Shown: one piece after another, positions 1 to 8,458 of the stretch
Layout: each line of letters begins with the position of its first letter
How positions within the stretch are numbered: position 1 is the first letter of the stretch
Assembly (NCBI GenBank): GCA_945865545.1
Contig: CAMBEQ010000017.1
Span: 1-49,637, forward strand
Length of the DNA stretch: 49,637 bases
Reading direction: 5' to 3'
Source: Sediminibacterium ginsengisoli
GTDB taxonomy: Bacteria; Bacteroidota; Bacteroidia; Chitinophagales; Chitinophagaceae
The notes under the pieces: generated by a model
The model's input: only the letters and a program-made list of their open reading frames with translations
Database searches by the model: none
What the model was told of the DNA's origin: nothing
Program-made: the position numbers and the translations under genes

Positions 1-515
1 CCTGCAGCATCATCAATGGTTTCCCCCAATATTTTCATGGAAGCTGCACTATTGCATTGTACTATTTGCGTATGGCCCCCGCTTACTGTTAAACATAAAA
101 ATGGAAAACTGGGTTTAGGGTCATCAATCAAATTAGCCAAAACATGTGCTTGCATATGATGCACTGCTATTAAGGGTTTGTTTAAAGCCAATGCCAATGA
201 TTTTGCAAACTGAGCCCCCACTAATAAACTTCCAATTAAACCTGGAGATTGAGTAAATGCAATGGCATCAATTTGCTCCATTCTTTCTTGGTGATTTGCA
301 TTAGGGAAGGCTTCTTTCAAAGCAGTATCCACTACTGGTACAATGTTTTCCATATGGGCCCTACTGGCTAATTCTGGCACCACGCCTCCAAATTTTTCAT
401 GTACCAATTGATTGGCAATAAAGTTGGAAAGAATTTTACCATTTACAATTACTGACGCAGCCGTTTCGTCGCAGGACGACTCAATAGCCAATATAGTTAT
501 GGGTTTGTTGCTCAC
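1..515 (-). CDS. tsaD: tRNA N6-adenosine threonylcarbamoyltransferase, N-terminal part (runs off window)
   Basis: This is the 5' part, about 171 codons, of TsaD. The enzyme transfers the threonylcarbamoyl group from TC-AMP to A37 of ANN-decoding tRNAs, working with TsaB and TsaE in the cytoplasm. The N-terminus shows the ASKHA-type motif [12 protein letters not shown], then [23 protein letters not shown] and the metal-binding HHMQAH. The last readable motif is [10 protein letters not shown]. The likely start is GTG at 515, because an in-frame TAG lies a few codons upstream and no ATG fits. The gene continues beyond base 1, so its C-terminal half is not visible. It lies 33 bases downstream of the ABC permease on the same strand, so the two may be co-transcribed. 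Identity is secure from the motifs. Confidence 0.95.
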   Translation of the reverse strand, partial: MSNKPITILAIESSCDETAASVIVNGKILSNFIANQLVHEKFGGVVPELASRAHMENIVPVVDTALKEAFPNANHQERMEQIDAIAFTQSPGLIGSLLVGAQFAKSLALALNKPLIAVHHMQAHVLANLIDDPKPSFPFLCLTVSGGHTQIVQCNSAASMKILGETIDDAA

Positions 516-548
516 AACACGAAGATAAAGCTAAAAAATATACAAGAA

Positions 549-1796
549 TTACTTTGTTCTAATAGCTTCTACAGGATTCATTTTGGCAGCAATGGAGGCT
601 GGAATAATACCAGAAACGATACCCAAAATAATACAGATACTAAAAGCTAAAACAATAATACCAGGTGCTATGACAATAGAGAATGGAAGTACTGAACTTA
701 GCGCTAATGTTAACACCCACACCAAAAACAATCCCACTAACCCTCCTACAATGCATAAAAAAGCACTTTCTAATAAAAATTCATATAGTATCGTACTACT
801 TTTTGCACCAATGGCTTTTTTAAGCCCAATTTGGCTCGTTCTTTCTCTTACAGTAACAAACATAATATTGGCTACACCAAAGGCTCCAACAATTAAGGAT
901 AATCCAGCAATTGCCCAACCACCTTGGTTAATGGCTCCAAAAACGCTTTCCACTTGGTCTTTAAATTGTGCTACATCATTACAGGTAAAATTATCTTCTT
1001 GGGTGGGACTCAATTTTCTAATTTGACGCATGATGCCTATTAATTCTTCCTGCAATGCCCTGGAAGGAACACCAGGTTTAGCTTGCACCATAATGGATGG
1101 ATTCGAATTGTCCGGATTGTATACCGAAGCAAAATAGTTATAGGGTACAATGGTAGCTTTGTCATAATCATACCCATTAATAATAGCACTTCCTTGTTTT
1201 TCAATAACGCCAATCACTAATAATCTACGTCCTTTATAAGAAATGGTTTTACCCACTCCCTTATCTGCCTTTCCATATAGTTCCTCTGCCACTTTATAAC
1301 CAATTACCGCATAAGGTACGCCCCGATTGAAGTCTGATTCACTTAAATACCTTCCATATCCAATATTAAATGCATGAATATTTCTATATTCGGGTGTTAT
1401 CCCATAAAGATTAACCCCTTTTAATACATTGTCTTGATTAGTGAATGATTCTTGTGTTTGTACAAAAAAAGCCATATTAGAACCCAATGTACTTTTCTTT
1501 TTTACGAAGTCCATTTCAGCAATTTTGGGACTTGGACGCTTTACAAATTTCCACCATGGATATTCAGGCCCTCCCGAATAATCCCATTTATCTATGTACA
1601 CAGAATTGTTACCAAAACTAGAAAGGTCATTTTTAATTTTTGATTTCAAGCTATCAATGGTAGCCAAAACGCCAATGATGCAAAAGATGCCAATAGTAAT
1701 CCCAAATAAGGATAAAAAGGTTCTTAGCTTATTCACCTTTAACTCTTGTAAAGCCATTTTAAAGCTATTCCAAAGTATACCTAGCACTTTTAACAT
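549..1796 (-). CDS. MacB/FtsX-type ABC transporter permease
   Basis: This 415-residue inner-membrane protein has the MacB architecture. There is an N-terminal membrane segment at about residues 22-48 inside the motif NKLRTFLSLFGITIGIF, then a periplasmic MacB_PCD-like domain at about 50-270, then an FtsX domain at about 290-410 with three membrane segments. The cytoplasmic loop reads RTSQIGLKKAIGAKS and the end reads AAKMNPVEAIRTK, both typical of the family. Such permeases pair with an ATPase of the MacB/LolD type and move lipoproteins, peptides or drugs, or act mechanically. No cognate ATPase is adjacent, so the substrate is unknown. The start is ATG at 1796. The promoter would lie in the gap shared with the divergent sdh operon. 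Confidence 0.9.
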   Translation of the reverse strand: MLKVLGILWNSFKMALQELKVNKLRTFLSLFGITIGIFCIIGVLATIDSLKSKIKNDLSSFGNNSVYIDKWDYSGGPEYPWWKFVKRPSPKIAEMDFVKKKSTLGSNMAFFVQTQESFTNQDNVLKGVNLYGITPEYRNIHAFNIGYGRYLSESDFNRGVPYAVIGYKVAEELYGKADKGVGKTISYKGRRLLVIGVIEKQGSAIINGYDYDKATIVPYNYFASVYNPDNSNPSIMVQAKPGVPSRALQEELIGIMRQIRKLSPTQEDNFTCNDVAQFKDQVESVFGAINQGGWAIAGLSLIVGAFGVANIMFVTVRERTSQIGLKKAIGAKSSTILYEFLLESAFLCIVGGLVGLFLVWVLTLALSSVLPFSIVIAPGIIVLAFSICIILGIVSGIIPASIAAKMNPVEAIRTK

Positions 1797-2021
1797 GGTG
1801 TAAAATTACTCCAAAGCTTGGTTTTTTCTATTTTTTTATGCAAACGGTGAATAACTTATCTAAAGTGGTCATTTTTACATTTTGACCCTATTTTAACCAA
1901 ATAAATAAACAACTCGGGGCAGGATAAAATAATTTGAGGTTAATAGGAAAAATCAGGCTTTGATTTATACCAAGCTCGCAATTCGTTCTTACTTTTGCAG
2001 CGATTTAAAATATATCTTATT
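1797..2021. promoter_or_regulatory. Divergent intergenic region between ABC permease and sdhC
   Basis: This 225-base AT-rich region separates two divergent transcription units, so it should hold both promoters. An inverted repeat GGTCA-N11-TGACC begins near 1867 and could be an operator, but five base pairs is weak evidence. No coding signal is seen. Confidence 0.4.
1990..1997 (+). promoter_or_regulatory. Bacteroidota -7 box TACTTTTG upstream of sdhC
   Basis: The sequence TACTTTTG matches the Bacteroidota sigma -7 consensus TAnnTTTG and lies 25 bases before the sdhC ATG. The nearest upstream TTTG (1959-1962) is 27 bases away, longer than the usual 19 or so, so the -33 box is uncertain. Confidence 0.5.
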
Positions 2022-2705
2022 ATGACCTTTAAGCAAATGTTTACATCCTCCGTGGGAAAAAAATTAGTAATGGCTTTCACGGGTATTTTCTTAGTCTTAT
2101 TTTTAGTCGTACATGCAGGATTAAATGCTTGTATTTGGGCTATGGATGGTGGTATTACATTTAATAAAGCTGCTCATTTTATGGGAAGCTTTATTGTACC
2201 CCGTATTTTAGAAATAGGATTGTTCTTAGGCATTTTTCTACATATCATTCAAGGGTATATGTTAACCTTAGAAAATAGAAGCAAAAGAAAAATTGGCTAT
2301 GAAGTGAATTATTCAAAAGGGAGTAAATGGTATAGCAGAAGCATGGCTATATTAGGAACTATATTATTAATGTTTTTCATTATTCATTGGAAACATTTTT
2401 GGATCCCATCAAGAATTACAGGAGTAGCAGAAATGGATTTAGGCAATGGATTTGTAGTGCATAATTTATATGCAGTCATGCAAGATACTTTTCAAAATGT
2501 TTGGGTGGTTTTATTTTATGTGATTTCCTGTATCGCTTTGGCTTATCACTTGGCACATGGTTTTCAAAGTGCATTCAAAACTATTGGCGTCCATAATAAA
2601 AGATATCATCTAATGATAAATTCAATAGGATATGGCTTTGCCATTATTATCCCTTTGGCTTTTGCGATGATGCCCATTAGTTTTTATTTACACTGGGTAA
2701 ATTAA
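2022..2705 (+). CDS. sdhC: Succinate dehydrogenase/fumarate reductase cytochrome b subunit
   Basis: This 227-residue membrane protein is the single large cytochrome b anchor of a type-B succinate dehydrogenase. It would bind two hemes and pass electrons to menaquinone. The motif SSVGKKLVMAFTGIFLVLF at the first membrane segment is typical, followed by about four more hydrophobic segments with histidines (HAGLN, HIIQGY, HWKHFW, HLAHGFQSAF) placed for heme ligation. I chose the ATG at 2022 and not the in-frame TTG at 1995, because that TTG is part of the -7 box. It is the first gene of sdhCAB, with a 45-base gap to sdhA. Catalysis links the TCA cycle to the respiratory chain. Confidence 0.95.
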   Translation: MTFKQMFTSSVGKKLVMAFTGIFLVLFLVVHAGLNACIWAMDGGITFNKAAHFMGSFIVPRILEIGLFLGIFLHIIQGYMLTLENRSKRKIGYEVNYSKGSKWYSRSMAILGTILLMFFIIHWKHFWIPSRITGVAEMDLGNGFVVHNLYAVMQDTFQNVWVVLFYVISCIALAYHLAHGFQSAFKTIGVHNKRYHLMINSIGYGFAIIIPLAFAMMPISFYLHWVN

Positions 2706-2750
2706 AATTTGAAAATAAATATATTCTAAACGATAGATAAAAGATTAAAT

Positions 2751-4724
2751 ATGTTAGACTCAAAAATACCATCCGGAAAATTAGATGACAAATGGGTAGA
2801 CTATAAAGGTCATTGTAAATTAGTAAACCCTGCCAACAAAAGAAAAATGGAAGTCATTATTGTGGGTACTGGTTTAGCTGGTGCTTCAGCCGCTGCAGCC
2901 ATGGGCGAACTGGGGTATAAAGTAAAAGCATTTTGTTTTCAGGATTCTCCTCGTCGTGCGCATAGTATTGCAGCGCAAGGAGGTATCAATGCAGCTAAGA
3001 ATTATCAGAACGATGGAGATAGCGTTTTTAGATTGTTTTATGATACGATCAAAGGAGGCGACTACCGTGCGCGTGAAGCCAATGTACACCGCTTAGCAGA
3101 AGTGAGTGCGAATATTATTGATCAATGTGTAGCACAAGGCGTACCCTTTGCACGTGAATATGGTGGGTTATTAAGTAATAGAAGTTTTGGTGGAACACAA
3201 GTACAAAGAACTTTTTATGCTGCAGGACAAACAGGTCAGCAGTTATTAATAGGTGCTTATCAAGCTTTAGAACGTCAAGTAGCTTTAGGCAATGTAACGA
3301 TGCATGCAAGACATGAGATGTTGGACATTGTAAAAATTGATGGCAAAGCAAAAGGTATTATTGCACGTAATTTAATTACAGGTGCATTAGAAAAACATTT
3401 TGGACATGCCGTTTTAATATGTTCTGGTGGTTATGGTAATGTATATTATTTATCAACCAATGCCATGGGATCCAATGTAACCGCAGCTTGGAAAGCGCAT
3501 AAGCAAGGTGCTTATTTTGCCAACCCATGCTTTACACAAATTCATCCAACTTGTATTCCTGTGAGTGGCGATCATCAATCTAAATTAACCCTCATGTCTG
3601 AATCATTAAGAAATGATGGAAGAATTTGGGTACCTAAAAATTTAGGGGAGACAAGAAAAGCCAACGATATACCTGAAACAGATAGAGATTATTTTTTAGA
3701 GCGTCGCTACCCTGCTTTTGGAAACTTAGTACCTCGTGATGTGGCCTCTCGTGCTGCTAAAGAAAGATGTGATGCGAATTATGGTGTAGGTACTTCAAAG
3801 CAAGCGGTATATTTAGATTATGCAGCCGCTATTGAAAGATATGGTAAAATTGAAGTAAGTAAGCAAGGACTTTCTAATGTATCAAGTGAGCAAATTATTG
3901 CATTAGGTAAGGACGTCGTGAAAGAAAAATATGGTAACCTATTTAATATGTACGCAAAAATCACTGGAGAAAATCCTTACGAAGTGCCAATGCGTATTTA
4001 TCCAGCCGTGCATTACACCATGGGTGGATTATGGGTGGATTATGAATTACAAACTACAGTGCCTGGTTTATATGCATTAGGAGAAGCTAATTTTAGCGAT
4101 CATGGTGCCAACCGTTTAGGCGCTAGTGCCTTAATGCAAGGTTTAGCAGATGGTTATTTTGTAGCACCGTATACAGTAGGAAATAATTTAGCAGATGAAA
4201 TTTACAATGCGGCCATTCCTACTACACATCCTGCCTTTGAAGAAGCTGCTAAAAAAGTAGCAGACCGTATTGCTTCTTTGAAAAATATCAATGGTAAACA
4301 ATCGGCAGAAAGCTTCCACAAGCGTTTAGGTAAAATTATCTGGAATGAATGTGGTATGTCAAGAAATGAAGCAGGTTTAAAACAAGCCATTGCAGATGTG
4401 CAAGCTTTGAAAAAAGAATTCTGGTCTGACCTAAGAATACCTGGAGAAATAAATGAATACAATCCTGAATTAGACAAAGCCAACCGCGTAGCAGACTTTA
4501 TTGAACTAGGTGAATTAATGTGTGTAGATGCATTGGCTAGAGAAGAAAGCTGTGGTGGTCACTTTAGAGAAGAATACCAAACACCAGAAGGAGAAGCTTT
4601 AAGAGATGATGAAAACTTCATGTATGTTGCTGCTTGGGAAAATAAAGGAGCACATGAATGGCAATTACATAAAGAAGCGTTGAAGTACGATGTTATAAAA
4701 CCAAGTCAACGTAATTATAAATAA
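2751..4724 (+). CDS. sdhA: Succinate dehydrogenase flavoprotein subunit
   Basis: This 657-residue FAD subunit oxidises succinate to fumarate on the cytoplasmic face of the membrane. The dinucleotide-binding motif GTGLAG is at residues 39-44. The HSIAAQGG motif holds His71, the expected site of covalent FAD attachment. Further family motifs are [37 protein letters not shown] and [17 protein letters not shown]. The C-terminus has the helical domain with [12 protein letters not shown]. The length fits the long form in Bacteroidota and Epsilonproteobacteria, which is paired with a five-helix cytochrome b. It is the middle gene of sdhCAB with 45-base gaps on both sides. Confidence 0.97.
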   Translation: MLDSKIPSGKLDDKWVDYKGHCKLVNPANKRKMEVIIVGTGLAGASAAAAMGELGYKVKAFCFQDSPRRAHSIAAQGGINAAKNYQNDGDSVFRLFYDTIKGGDYRAREANVHRLAEVSANIIDQCVAQGVPFAREYGGLLSNRSFGGTQVQRTFYAAGQTGQQLLIGAYQALERQVALGNVTMHARHEMLDIVKIDGKAKGIIARNLITGALEKHFGHAVLICSGGYGNVYYLSTNAMGSNVTAAWKAHKQGAYFANPCFTQIHPTCIPVSGDHQSKLTLMSESLRNDGRIWVPKNLGETRKANDIPETDRDYFLERRYPAFGNLVPRDVASRAAKERCDANYGVGTSKQAVYLDYAAAIERYGKIEVSKQGLSNVSSEQIIALGKDVVKEKYGNLFNMYAKITGENPYEVPMRIYPAVHYTMGGLWVDYELQTTVPGLYALGEANFSDHGANRLGASALMQGLADGYFVAPYTVGNNLADEIYNAAIPTTHPAFEEAAKKVADRIASLKNINGKQSAESFHKRLGKIIWNECGMSRNEAGLKQAIADVQALKKEFWSDLRIPGEINEYNPELDKANRVADFIELGELMCVDALAREESCGGHFREEYQTPEGEALRDDENFMYVAAWENKGAHEWQLHKEALKYDVIKPSQRNYK

Positions 4725-4769
4725 ACATTCAACACTAACACAAAATATTTACAGAATAATTTTTTAGCT

Positions 4770-5531
4770 ATGTCTCAAAATACAATGAATTTAAAAGTGA
4801 AAGTTTGGCGTCAAAAAAATGCCAATGCGCAAGGCGCTTTTGTTACCTATGATGTTGCGGGTATTTCTGATGAAATGTCTTTTTTAGAAATGATGGATAT
4901 TTTAAATGAAAGATTAATTACAGAAGGCGGAGACCCTGTTGCCTTTGATCATGATTGCCGTGAAGGTATTTGTGGGATGTGTTCCATGTATATAAATGGT
5001 AAGCCGCATGGTCCTTGGCAGGCCAACACTACTTGTCAATTGCATATGCGTGCTTTTAAAGACGGTGAAACTATTGTAATAGAACCATGGAGAGCCAACT
5101 CTTTCCCTATTGTAAAAGATTTAACGGTTGACCGTTCTGCCTTTGATAGAATTATACAAGCAGGTGGATATATTAGTGTCAATACTGGCAATGCAGTAGA
5201 TGGTAATAGCCTACCTATTGAAAAACAAAATGCAGATGATGCTTTTGCGGCAGCTATGTGTATTGGATGTGGTGCTTGCGTGGCAGCCTGTAAAAACAGT
5301 TCTGCTATGTTATTTTTAAGTGCTAAAGTATCTCACTTAGCGTTATTACCTCAAGGCGCTCCAGAAAGAAAATCAAGAGTATTGAATATGGTGGCGCAAA
5401 TGGATAAAGAAGGATTTGGTTCATGTACCAATACAGGTGCTTGTGAAGCTACTTGTCCTAAAGAAATATCTATTGCCAATATTGCGAGATTAAATAATGA
5501 ATATTTAGGAGCTAGTTTAAGTGCAGAGTAG
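4770..5531 (+). CDS. sdhB: Succinate dehydrogenase iron-sulfur subunit
   Basis: This 253-residue electron-transfer subunit has an N-terminal plant-type [2Fe-2S] domain (CREGICGMC, Cys63/68/71, then a later Cys in TTCQLHMR). The C-terminal ferredoxin domain has [13 protein letters not shown] and [15 protein letters not shown] for the [4Fe-4S] and [3Fe-4S] clusters. It carries electrons from the FAD of SdhA to the hemes of SdhC. The start ATG at 4770 follows sdhA by 45 bases. The stop codon shares its last base with the GTG start of the next gene, which suggests translational coupling. Confidence 0.97.
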   Translation: MSQNTMNLKVKVWRQKNANAQGAFVTYDVAGISDEMSFLEMMDILNERLITEGGDPVAFDHDCREGICGMCSMYINGKPHGPWQANTTCQLHMRAFKDGETIVIEPWRANSFPIVKDLTVDRSAFDRIIQAGGYISVNTGNAVDGNSLPIEKQNADDAFAAAMCIGCGACVAACKNSSAMLFLSAKVSHLALLPQGAPERKSRVLNMVAQMDKEGFGSCTNTGACEATCPKEISIANIARLNNEYLGASLSAE

Positions 5532-6301
5532 TGGCTAACCCCTATTTTCAGTGTAAACAGTTTATCGTGCATCAGCAACATACTTCAATGAAAGTATGTA
5601 CTGATGCATGTTTATTTGGTGCCTGGGCTGCTCAAAAAGAAGAGGTTATTCAATCTAAACATATATTAGACATAGGAACAGGAACAGGTTTATTAAGTTT
5701 AATGTTAGCGCAAGTCACTGAAAAATCTAAAACAAATATCAACGCTGTAGAAGTTGAATCACAAGCAGCTGCAGAAGCCAAATCAAATTTTACTTTAAGT
5801 CCTTGGAAAGATCGTCTTCATATGGTAAATGATTCCATTCAAAACTACACCGCTGATTTTATTGGTGGCAAAAATACTGTTCATCCCCTTTTTGATTCAA
5901 TTATAACGAATCCCCCATTTTATGAAGGCGATTTAAAATCACCCGACTCCAATAAAAACAAAGCTGCACATAGCACTGAATTAACTTGGTCAACTTTAAT
6001 TGAAAATGTGGCAGGTCTATTAACAGCAGAGGGTTCATTTTTCGTATTAGTTCCTACCCTTCGAGCTTATACTATGCAAAAATTAGCAGCATCCAATAAC
6101 CTGCATTTAGTGGAAGAGGTTTTAGTATATAATGATGCCAAACATCTACCGTTTAGGGCTATGTTGCAATTTAAAAAACATAACCCCTCCATAAATAATG
6201 AACAAGCTATTATTAGAAATAAAATCATCATCAAAGATAAAGAGAATAATTATTTGCCTGCATTCACTAACCTGCTTAAAGATTATTACTTATATCTGTA
6301 A
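5531..6301 (+). CDS. trmN6: tRNA1(Val) (adenine(37)-N6)-methyltransferase-like protein
   Basis: This 256-residue Rossmann-fold methyltransferase of the TrmN6/YfiC family would add a methyl group to N6 of A37 in tRNA1(Val), using SAM. The SAM-binding motif DIGTGTG is at residues 47-53 and the N6-adenine signature NPPF is at 127-130, followed by Y. The N-terminal KVCTDACLFGAWA is also typical (the family has VGTDGVLLGAWA). The start is GTG at 5531, overlapping the sdhB stop by one base, so it probably ends the sdh transcript. It converges with the next minus-strand gene. The methyltransferase class is secure. The exact tRNA target is inferred from family membership. Confidence 0.85.
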   Translation: MANPYFQCKQFIVHQQHTSMKVCTDACLFGAWAAQKEEVIQSKHILDIGTGTGLLSLMLAQVTEKSKTNINAVEVESQAAAEAKSNFTLSPWKDRLHMVNDSIQNYTADFIGGKNTVHPLFDSIITNPPFYEGDLKSPDSNKNKAAHSTELTWSTLIENVAGLLTAEGSFFVLVPTLRAYTMQKLAASNNLHLVEEVLVYNDAKHLPFRAMLQFKKHNPSINNEQAIIRNKIIIKDKENNYLPAFTNLLKDYYLYL

Positions 6302-6318
6302 GCTACATTTAAATAAAC

Positions 6319-7518
6319 TTAATGCTTAGCATATTGCTCTAAATAGGAAAACGAGCTGGTTAAATTCCCCTCATGCAGCATGGTAGCTCCTTCTATAATT
6401 TTATTGCCCCCATTCACTAAATCGGGTAAAACATATTTAATTAATTGCTCCCCAAAATACCTACTGGCGTCACGTGGCAATTCATTGGGCAAATTGCCAA
6501 CTGCCATGATATCTATTCCATTGGGCAAATATGGAATTGTTTTTTCGAAAGTATTCACATTTACTCCATAAATGGGATCTTCCGAAGTAGAATCGCCCAA
6601 ATTGCAAGGCACACTTCCAAAAGCATCATCTGTAATATCAGCAATTGTGGTTAATACATAATTGTCTTCATTTAAATCCTCCTTTGTAAATAAAGGGGGG
6701 ATGCCCTTTTCCCAATAGATGCCATTCATTAAAATATGCGCATGAGGTAGATATTTATTAAATAAGCATTCATAATTTTCAGGATGTGCATGAAAATTGC
6801 TTCTTTCATAGGTTTGCTTTATCTTATCTAAATACAAATCAGCTCCTTTTAAATGCACATAAACAGGATAAGCATAATTCCTACTTGTAAATTCATCTGG
6901 CTCTACTTGTTGCACATCCATTAAATTCATAATTTCTAAAACGCCATGTGCTACCCTACCAGTTCCTGTAACAGCTATTTTTATATTGGGTAATTTTAAT
7001 CCAAAATAAGTATGCACCAATTCTAAATAATCTTTTACTTCTTTTACCCTCACTAAATAAAAACTTTTTGTTCTATTACCATAGGCCATCATACCATTGT
7101 GGGCGCCTACAATTCCGGCAAAAAATCCAAAACCTATTAATCTTTGGCCATCCTCATGCTCAAAACACTCATAATCAATCAATGTAATTTTTTTCTCCAT
7201 CATCGCATGAAACAAAAATTGATTATAAGCTTGGGCTTTTTTAGTATGAGAAAAAAATAAGTACTTTTTATTAGAAATAAGTTGATCAATAGGTACTTCC
7301 TTAATACCTAGCATAATTTCTGCATCTTTTATATCTGTAACTACTTTTATGCCTTCTTTAAGGTATTCTCTGTCCTTATAGCATCTATTGGGGGAGGATT
7401 CTACCAGAATATCCCAAGTTGGGAATTGATTTAATATTAGCCTACATTGTTTTGGAGTCAATGCCACCCTATTGTCATTAGGAACTTTTCCTTCTTTAAT
7501 AAGTCCAATAACTGGCAT
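6319..7518 (-). CDS. NAD-dependent dehydrogenase of the Lys1 / alanine dehydrogenase-PNT superfamily
   Basis: This protein of about 399 residues begins MPVIGLIKEGKVPNDNRVAL, the usual N-terminal strand of the alanine dehydrogenase/transhydrogenase fold. SSPNRCYKDREY, LGIKEVP and FFSHTKKAQ resemble the NAD-dependent, lysine-forming saccharopine dehydrogenases (Lys1). A nucleotide-binding motif VTGTGRVAHGVLEI sits mid-protein. The reaction is probably reductive or oxidative handling of an amino acid, but the substrate cannot be told from sequence. I place the start at ATG 7518; a TTG six codons upstream is less likely. It is divergent from hscB with only 34 bases between the starts, so the promoters must overlap. 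Confidence 0.75.
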   Translation of the reverse strand: MPVIGLIKEGKVPNDNRVALTPKQCRLILNQFPTWDILVESSPNRCYKDREYLKEGIKVVTDIKDAEIMLGIKEVPIDQLISNKKYLFFSHTKKAQAYNQFLFHAMMEKKITLIDYECFEHEDGQRLIGFGFFAGIVGAHNGMMAYGNRTKSFYLVRVKEVKDYLELVHTYFGLKLPNIKIAVTGTGRVAHGVLEIMNLMDVQQVEPDEFTSRNYAYPVYVHLKGADLYLDKIKQTYERSNFHAHPENYECLFNKYLPHAHILMNGIYWEKGIPPLFTKEDLNEDNYVLTTIADITDDAFGSVPCNLGDSTSEDPIYGVNVNTFEKTIPYLPNGIDIMAVGNLPNELPRDASRYFGEQLIKYVLPDLVNGGNKIIEGATMLHEGNLTSSFSYLEQYAKH

Positions 7519-7552
7519 TTTGTTAATTTTACACAATATACAAAATATACAA

Positions 7553-8053
7553 ATGAACTATTTTGAATTGTTCGGATTACCCATTGGCTTTAAAGTAGAT
7601 ACTACCCAATTGCGTAGTGCCTTTATGGATGTCCAAAAATCTTCCCATCCAGATAAGTTTACTCAAGCCAGCGAAGAGGAACAACAAGAAGCTTTAGAAA
7701 ATTCTGCCACAGCCAATAAAGCGTTTACCTTGCTTAATAATTCGGACAAGATTCTTCCTTATGTATTAGAAGTAACAGGTTATTTAGAATCAGAGGAGAA
7801 ATACGCTTTACAACCCGATTTTTTAATGGAAATGATGGAATTGAATGAAGCCTGGATGGATGCCTCTAATGAGGATGAAAAAAGCAAAATCATAGAAAAA
7901 GTAAAAAATATCGAAAATGAAATTCACAGCCCTGTTAAAAAGCTTTTGGAAACTCCTTCGATCGATACTATTTCCCAAGAAGGAATGCTGCAAATAAAGG
8001 AGTATTACTATAAGAAAAAATACCTCGATCGTATTTTGGAAGATTTTCGTTAA
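7553..8053 (+). CDS. hscB: Fe-S cluster assembly co-chaperone HscB
   Basis: This 166-residue protein has an N-terminal J-domain beginning MNYFELFGLP, with the HPD motif inside SSHPDKF, and a C-terminal HSCB helical domain ending YYYKKKYLDRILEDF. The length and layout match HscB of about 170 residues. The protein delivers the scaffold IscU to the Hsp70 chaperone and stimulates its ATPase during iron-sulfur cluster transfer. I chose ATG 7553 since the protein aligns from MNYFELF; upstream in-frame codons fall inside the divergent gene. No hscA or isc genes are next to it. The tRNA-Leu follows after about 20 bases. Confidence 0.88.
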   Translation: MNYFELFGLPIGFKVDTTQLRSAFMDVQKSSHPDKFTQASEEEQQEALENSATANKAFTLLNNSDKILPYVLEVTGYLESEEKYALQPDFLMEMMELNEAWMDASNEDEKSKIIEKVKNIENEIHSPVKKLLETPSIDTISQEGMLQIKEYYYKKKYLDRILEDFR

Positions 8054-8073
8054 TGACGTAATATTGCACCCCT

Positions 8074-8157
8074 GCCCAGATGGCGGAATTGGTAGACGCA
8101 CTAGACTCAAAATCTAGCGTTCGCAAGGATGTGCAGGTTCGATTCCTGTTCTGGGCA
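8074..8157 (+). tRNA. tRNA-Leu (anticodon CAA)
   Basis: The acceptor arms GCCCAGA and TCTGGGC pair. The D-arm has TGGCGGAATTGGTAGACGC, which is typical of leucine tRNA. The anticodon stem CTAGA/TCTAG encloses CTCAAAA, giving anticodon CAA for codon TTG. A long variable arm follows (CGTTCGCAAGGATG) and the T-arm has GGTTCGATTCC. The discriminator is A at 8157 and the next bases are CAA, so CCA is not encoded. Confidence 0.97.
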
Positions 8158-8158
8158 C

Positions 8159-8192
8159 AAACCCTGTCACGATTTTCGAGACAGGGTTTTTT
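8159..8192 (+). terminator. Intrinsic terminator after tRNA-Leu(CAA)
   Basis: AAACCCTGTC at 8159-8168 pairs with GACAGGGTTT at 8180-8189, with an 11-base loop, and the 3' arm runs into a T tract to 8192. It starts two bases after the tRNA. Confidence 0.88.
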
Positions 8193-8208
8193 AATTTGCG
8201 GATGCGAT

Positions 8209-8222
8209 GTGAGCTCGCTCAC
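8209..8222. repeat. Short perfect palindrome GTGAGC-TC-GCTCAC
   Basis: A 14-base inverted repeat lies between the tRNA terminator and the larger stem-loop repeats. It shares the GAGC/GCGA flavour with the loops near 33540 and 45130. Its role is unknown. Confidence 0.6.
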
Positions 8223-8242
8223 AAAAGCAGACGTAGATTAAA

Positions 8243-8281
8243 AAACCCAACAAAGAACGAAGTGATTTGTTGAAAGGGTTT
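8243..8281. repeat. Stem-loop leading into the GAAAGGGTTTG repeat
   Basis: AAACCCAACAAA at 8243-8254 can pair with TTTGTT (8266-8271) and GGGTTT (8276-8281), with a GAAA bulge and an 11-base loop. The 3' arm overlaps the start of the first repeat unit. The equivalent spot after the other tRNA-Leu also holds a hairpin (CCCGC-TTT-GCGGG at 33486-33498). Confidence 0.6.
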
Positions 8282-8342
8282 GGGTACGCCCCCCTTTTAG
8301 GAAGACGTTTTGAGCAATGCGAAAAACGGCAGTCCTGAAAGG
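8272..8342. repeat. Structured tandem repeat, unit 1
   Basis: The unit opens GAAAGGGTTTGGGTACGCCC and then forms a stem-loop: CCTTTTAGGA (8293-8302) pairs with TCCTGAAAGG (8333-8342) with one G-T pair. An imperfect inner stem GACGTTTT/AAAACGGC lies inside. The outer arms are the same as in unit 2 while the inner stem differs, as expected when structure is conserved over sequence. No ORF is plausible here. Confidence 0.8.
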
Positions 8343-8343
8343 A

Positions 8344-8412
8344 GAAAGGGTTTGGGTACGCCCGCCTTTTAGGAAGACGGCGAAATGAAATGAAGCCGTC
8401 AGTCCTGAAAGG
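8344..8412. repeat. Structured tandem repeat, unit 2
   Basis: The unit has the same opening GAAAGGGTTTGGGTACGCCC and the same outer stem, CCTTTTAGGA (8365-8374) with TCCTGAAAGG (8403-8412). A perfect inner stem GACGGC/GCCGTC (8376-8381 and 8395-8400) closes a loop of GAAATGAAATGAA. It starts two bases after unit 1. The remaining bases to 8458 are AT-rich with no visible signal. Confidence 0.8.
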
Positions 8413-8458
8413 TTTTTAAAATTAAAATAGGTGAAAAAAATCTAAAGTTGATAAATAA

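Noticed and set aside
549..1796. Pairing of the ABC permease with the FtsE-like ATPase at the window end
   Set aside because: They lie almost 48 kb apart in the window and belong to different units; the permease is MacB-like rather than FtsX of division.
7968..8222. Minus-strand ORF across tRNA-Leu(CAA)
   Set aside because: It reads through the tRNA in antisense and gives the familiar spurious NRNRTCTSLR-like peptide; the tRNA and hscB explain the DNA.
8209..8412. A small CRISPR array at the tandem repeats
   Set aside because: There are only two units, each is itself a long stem-loop, there are no uniform spacers, and no cas gene is in the window.
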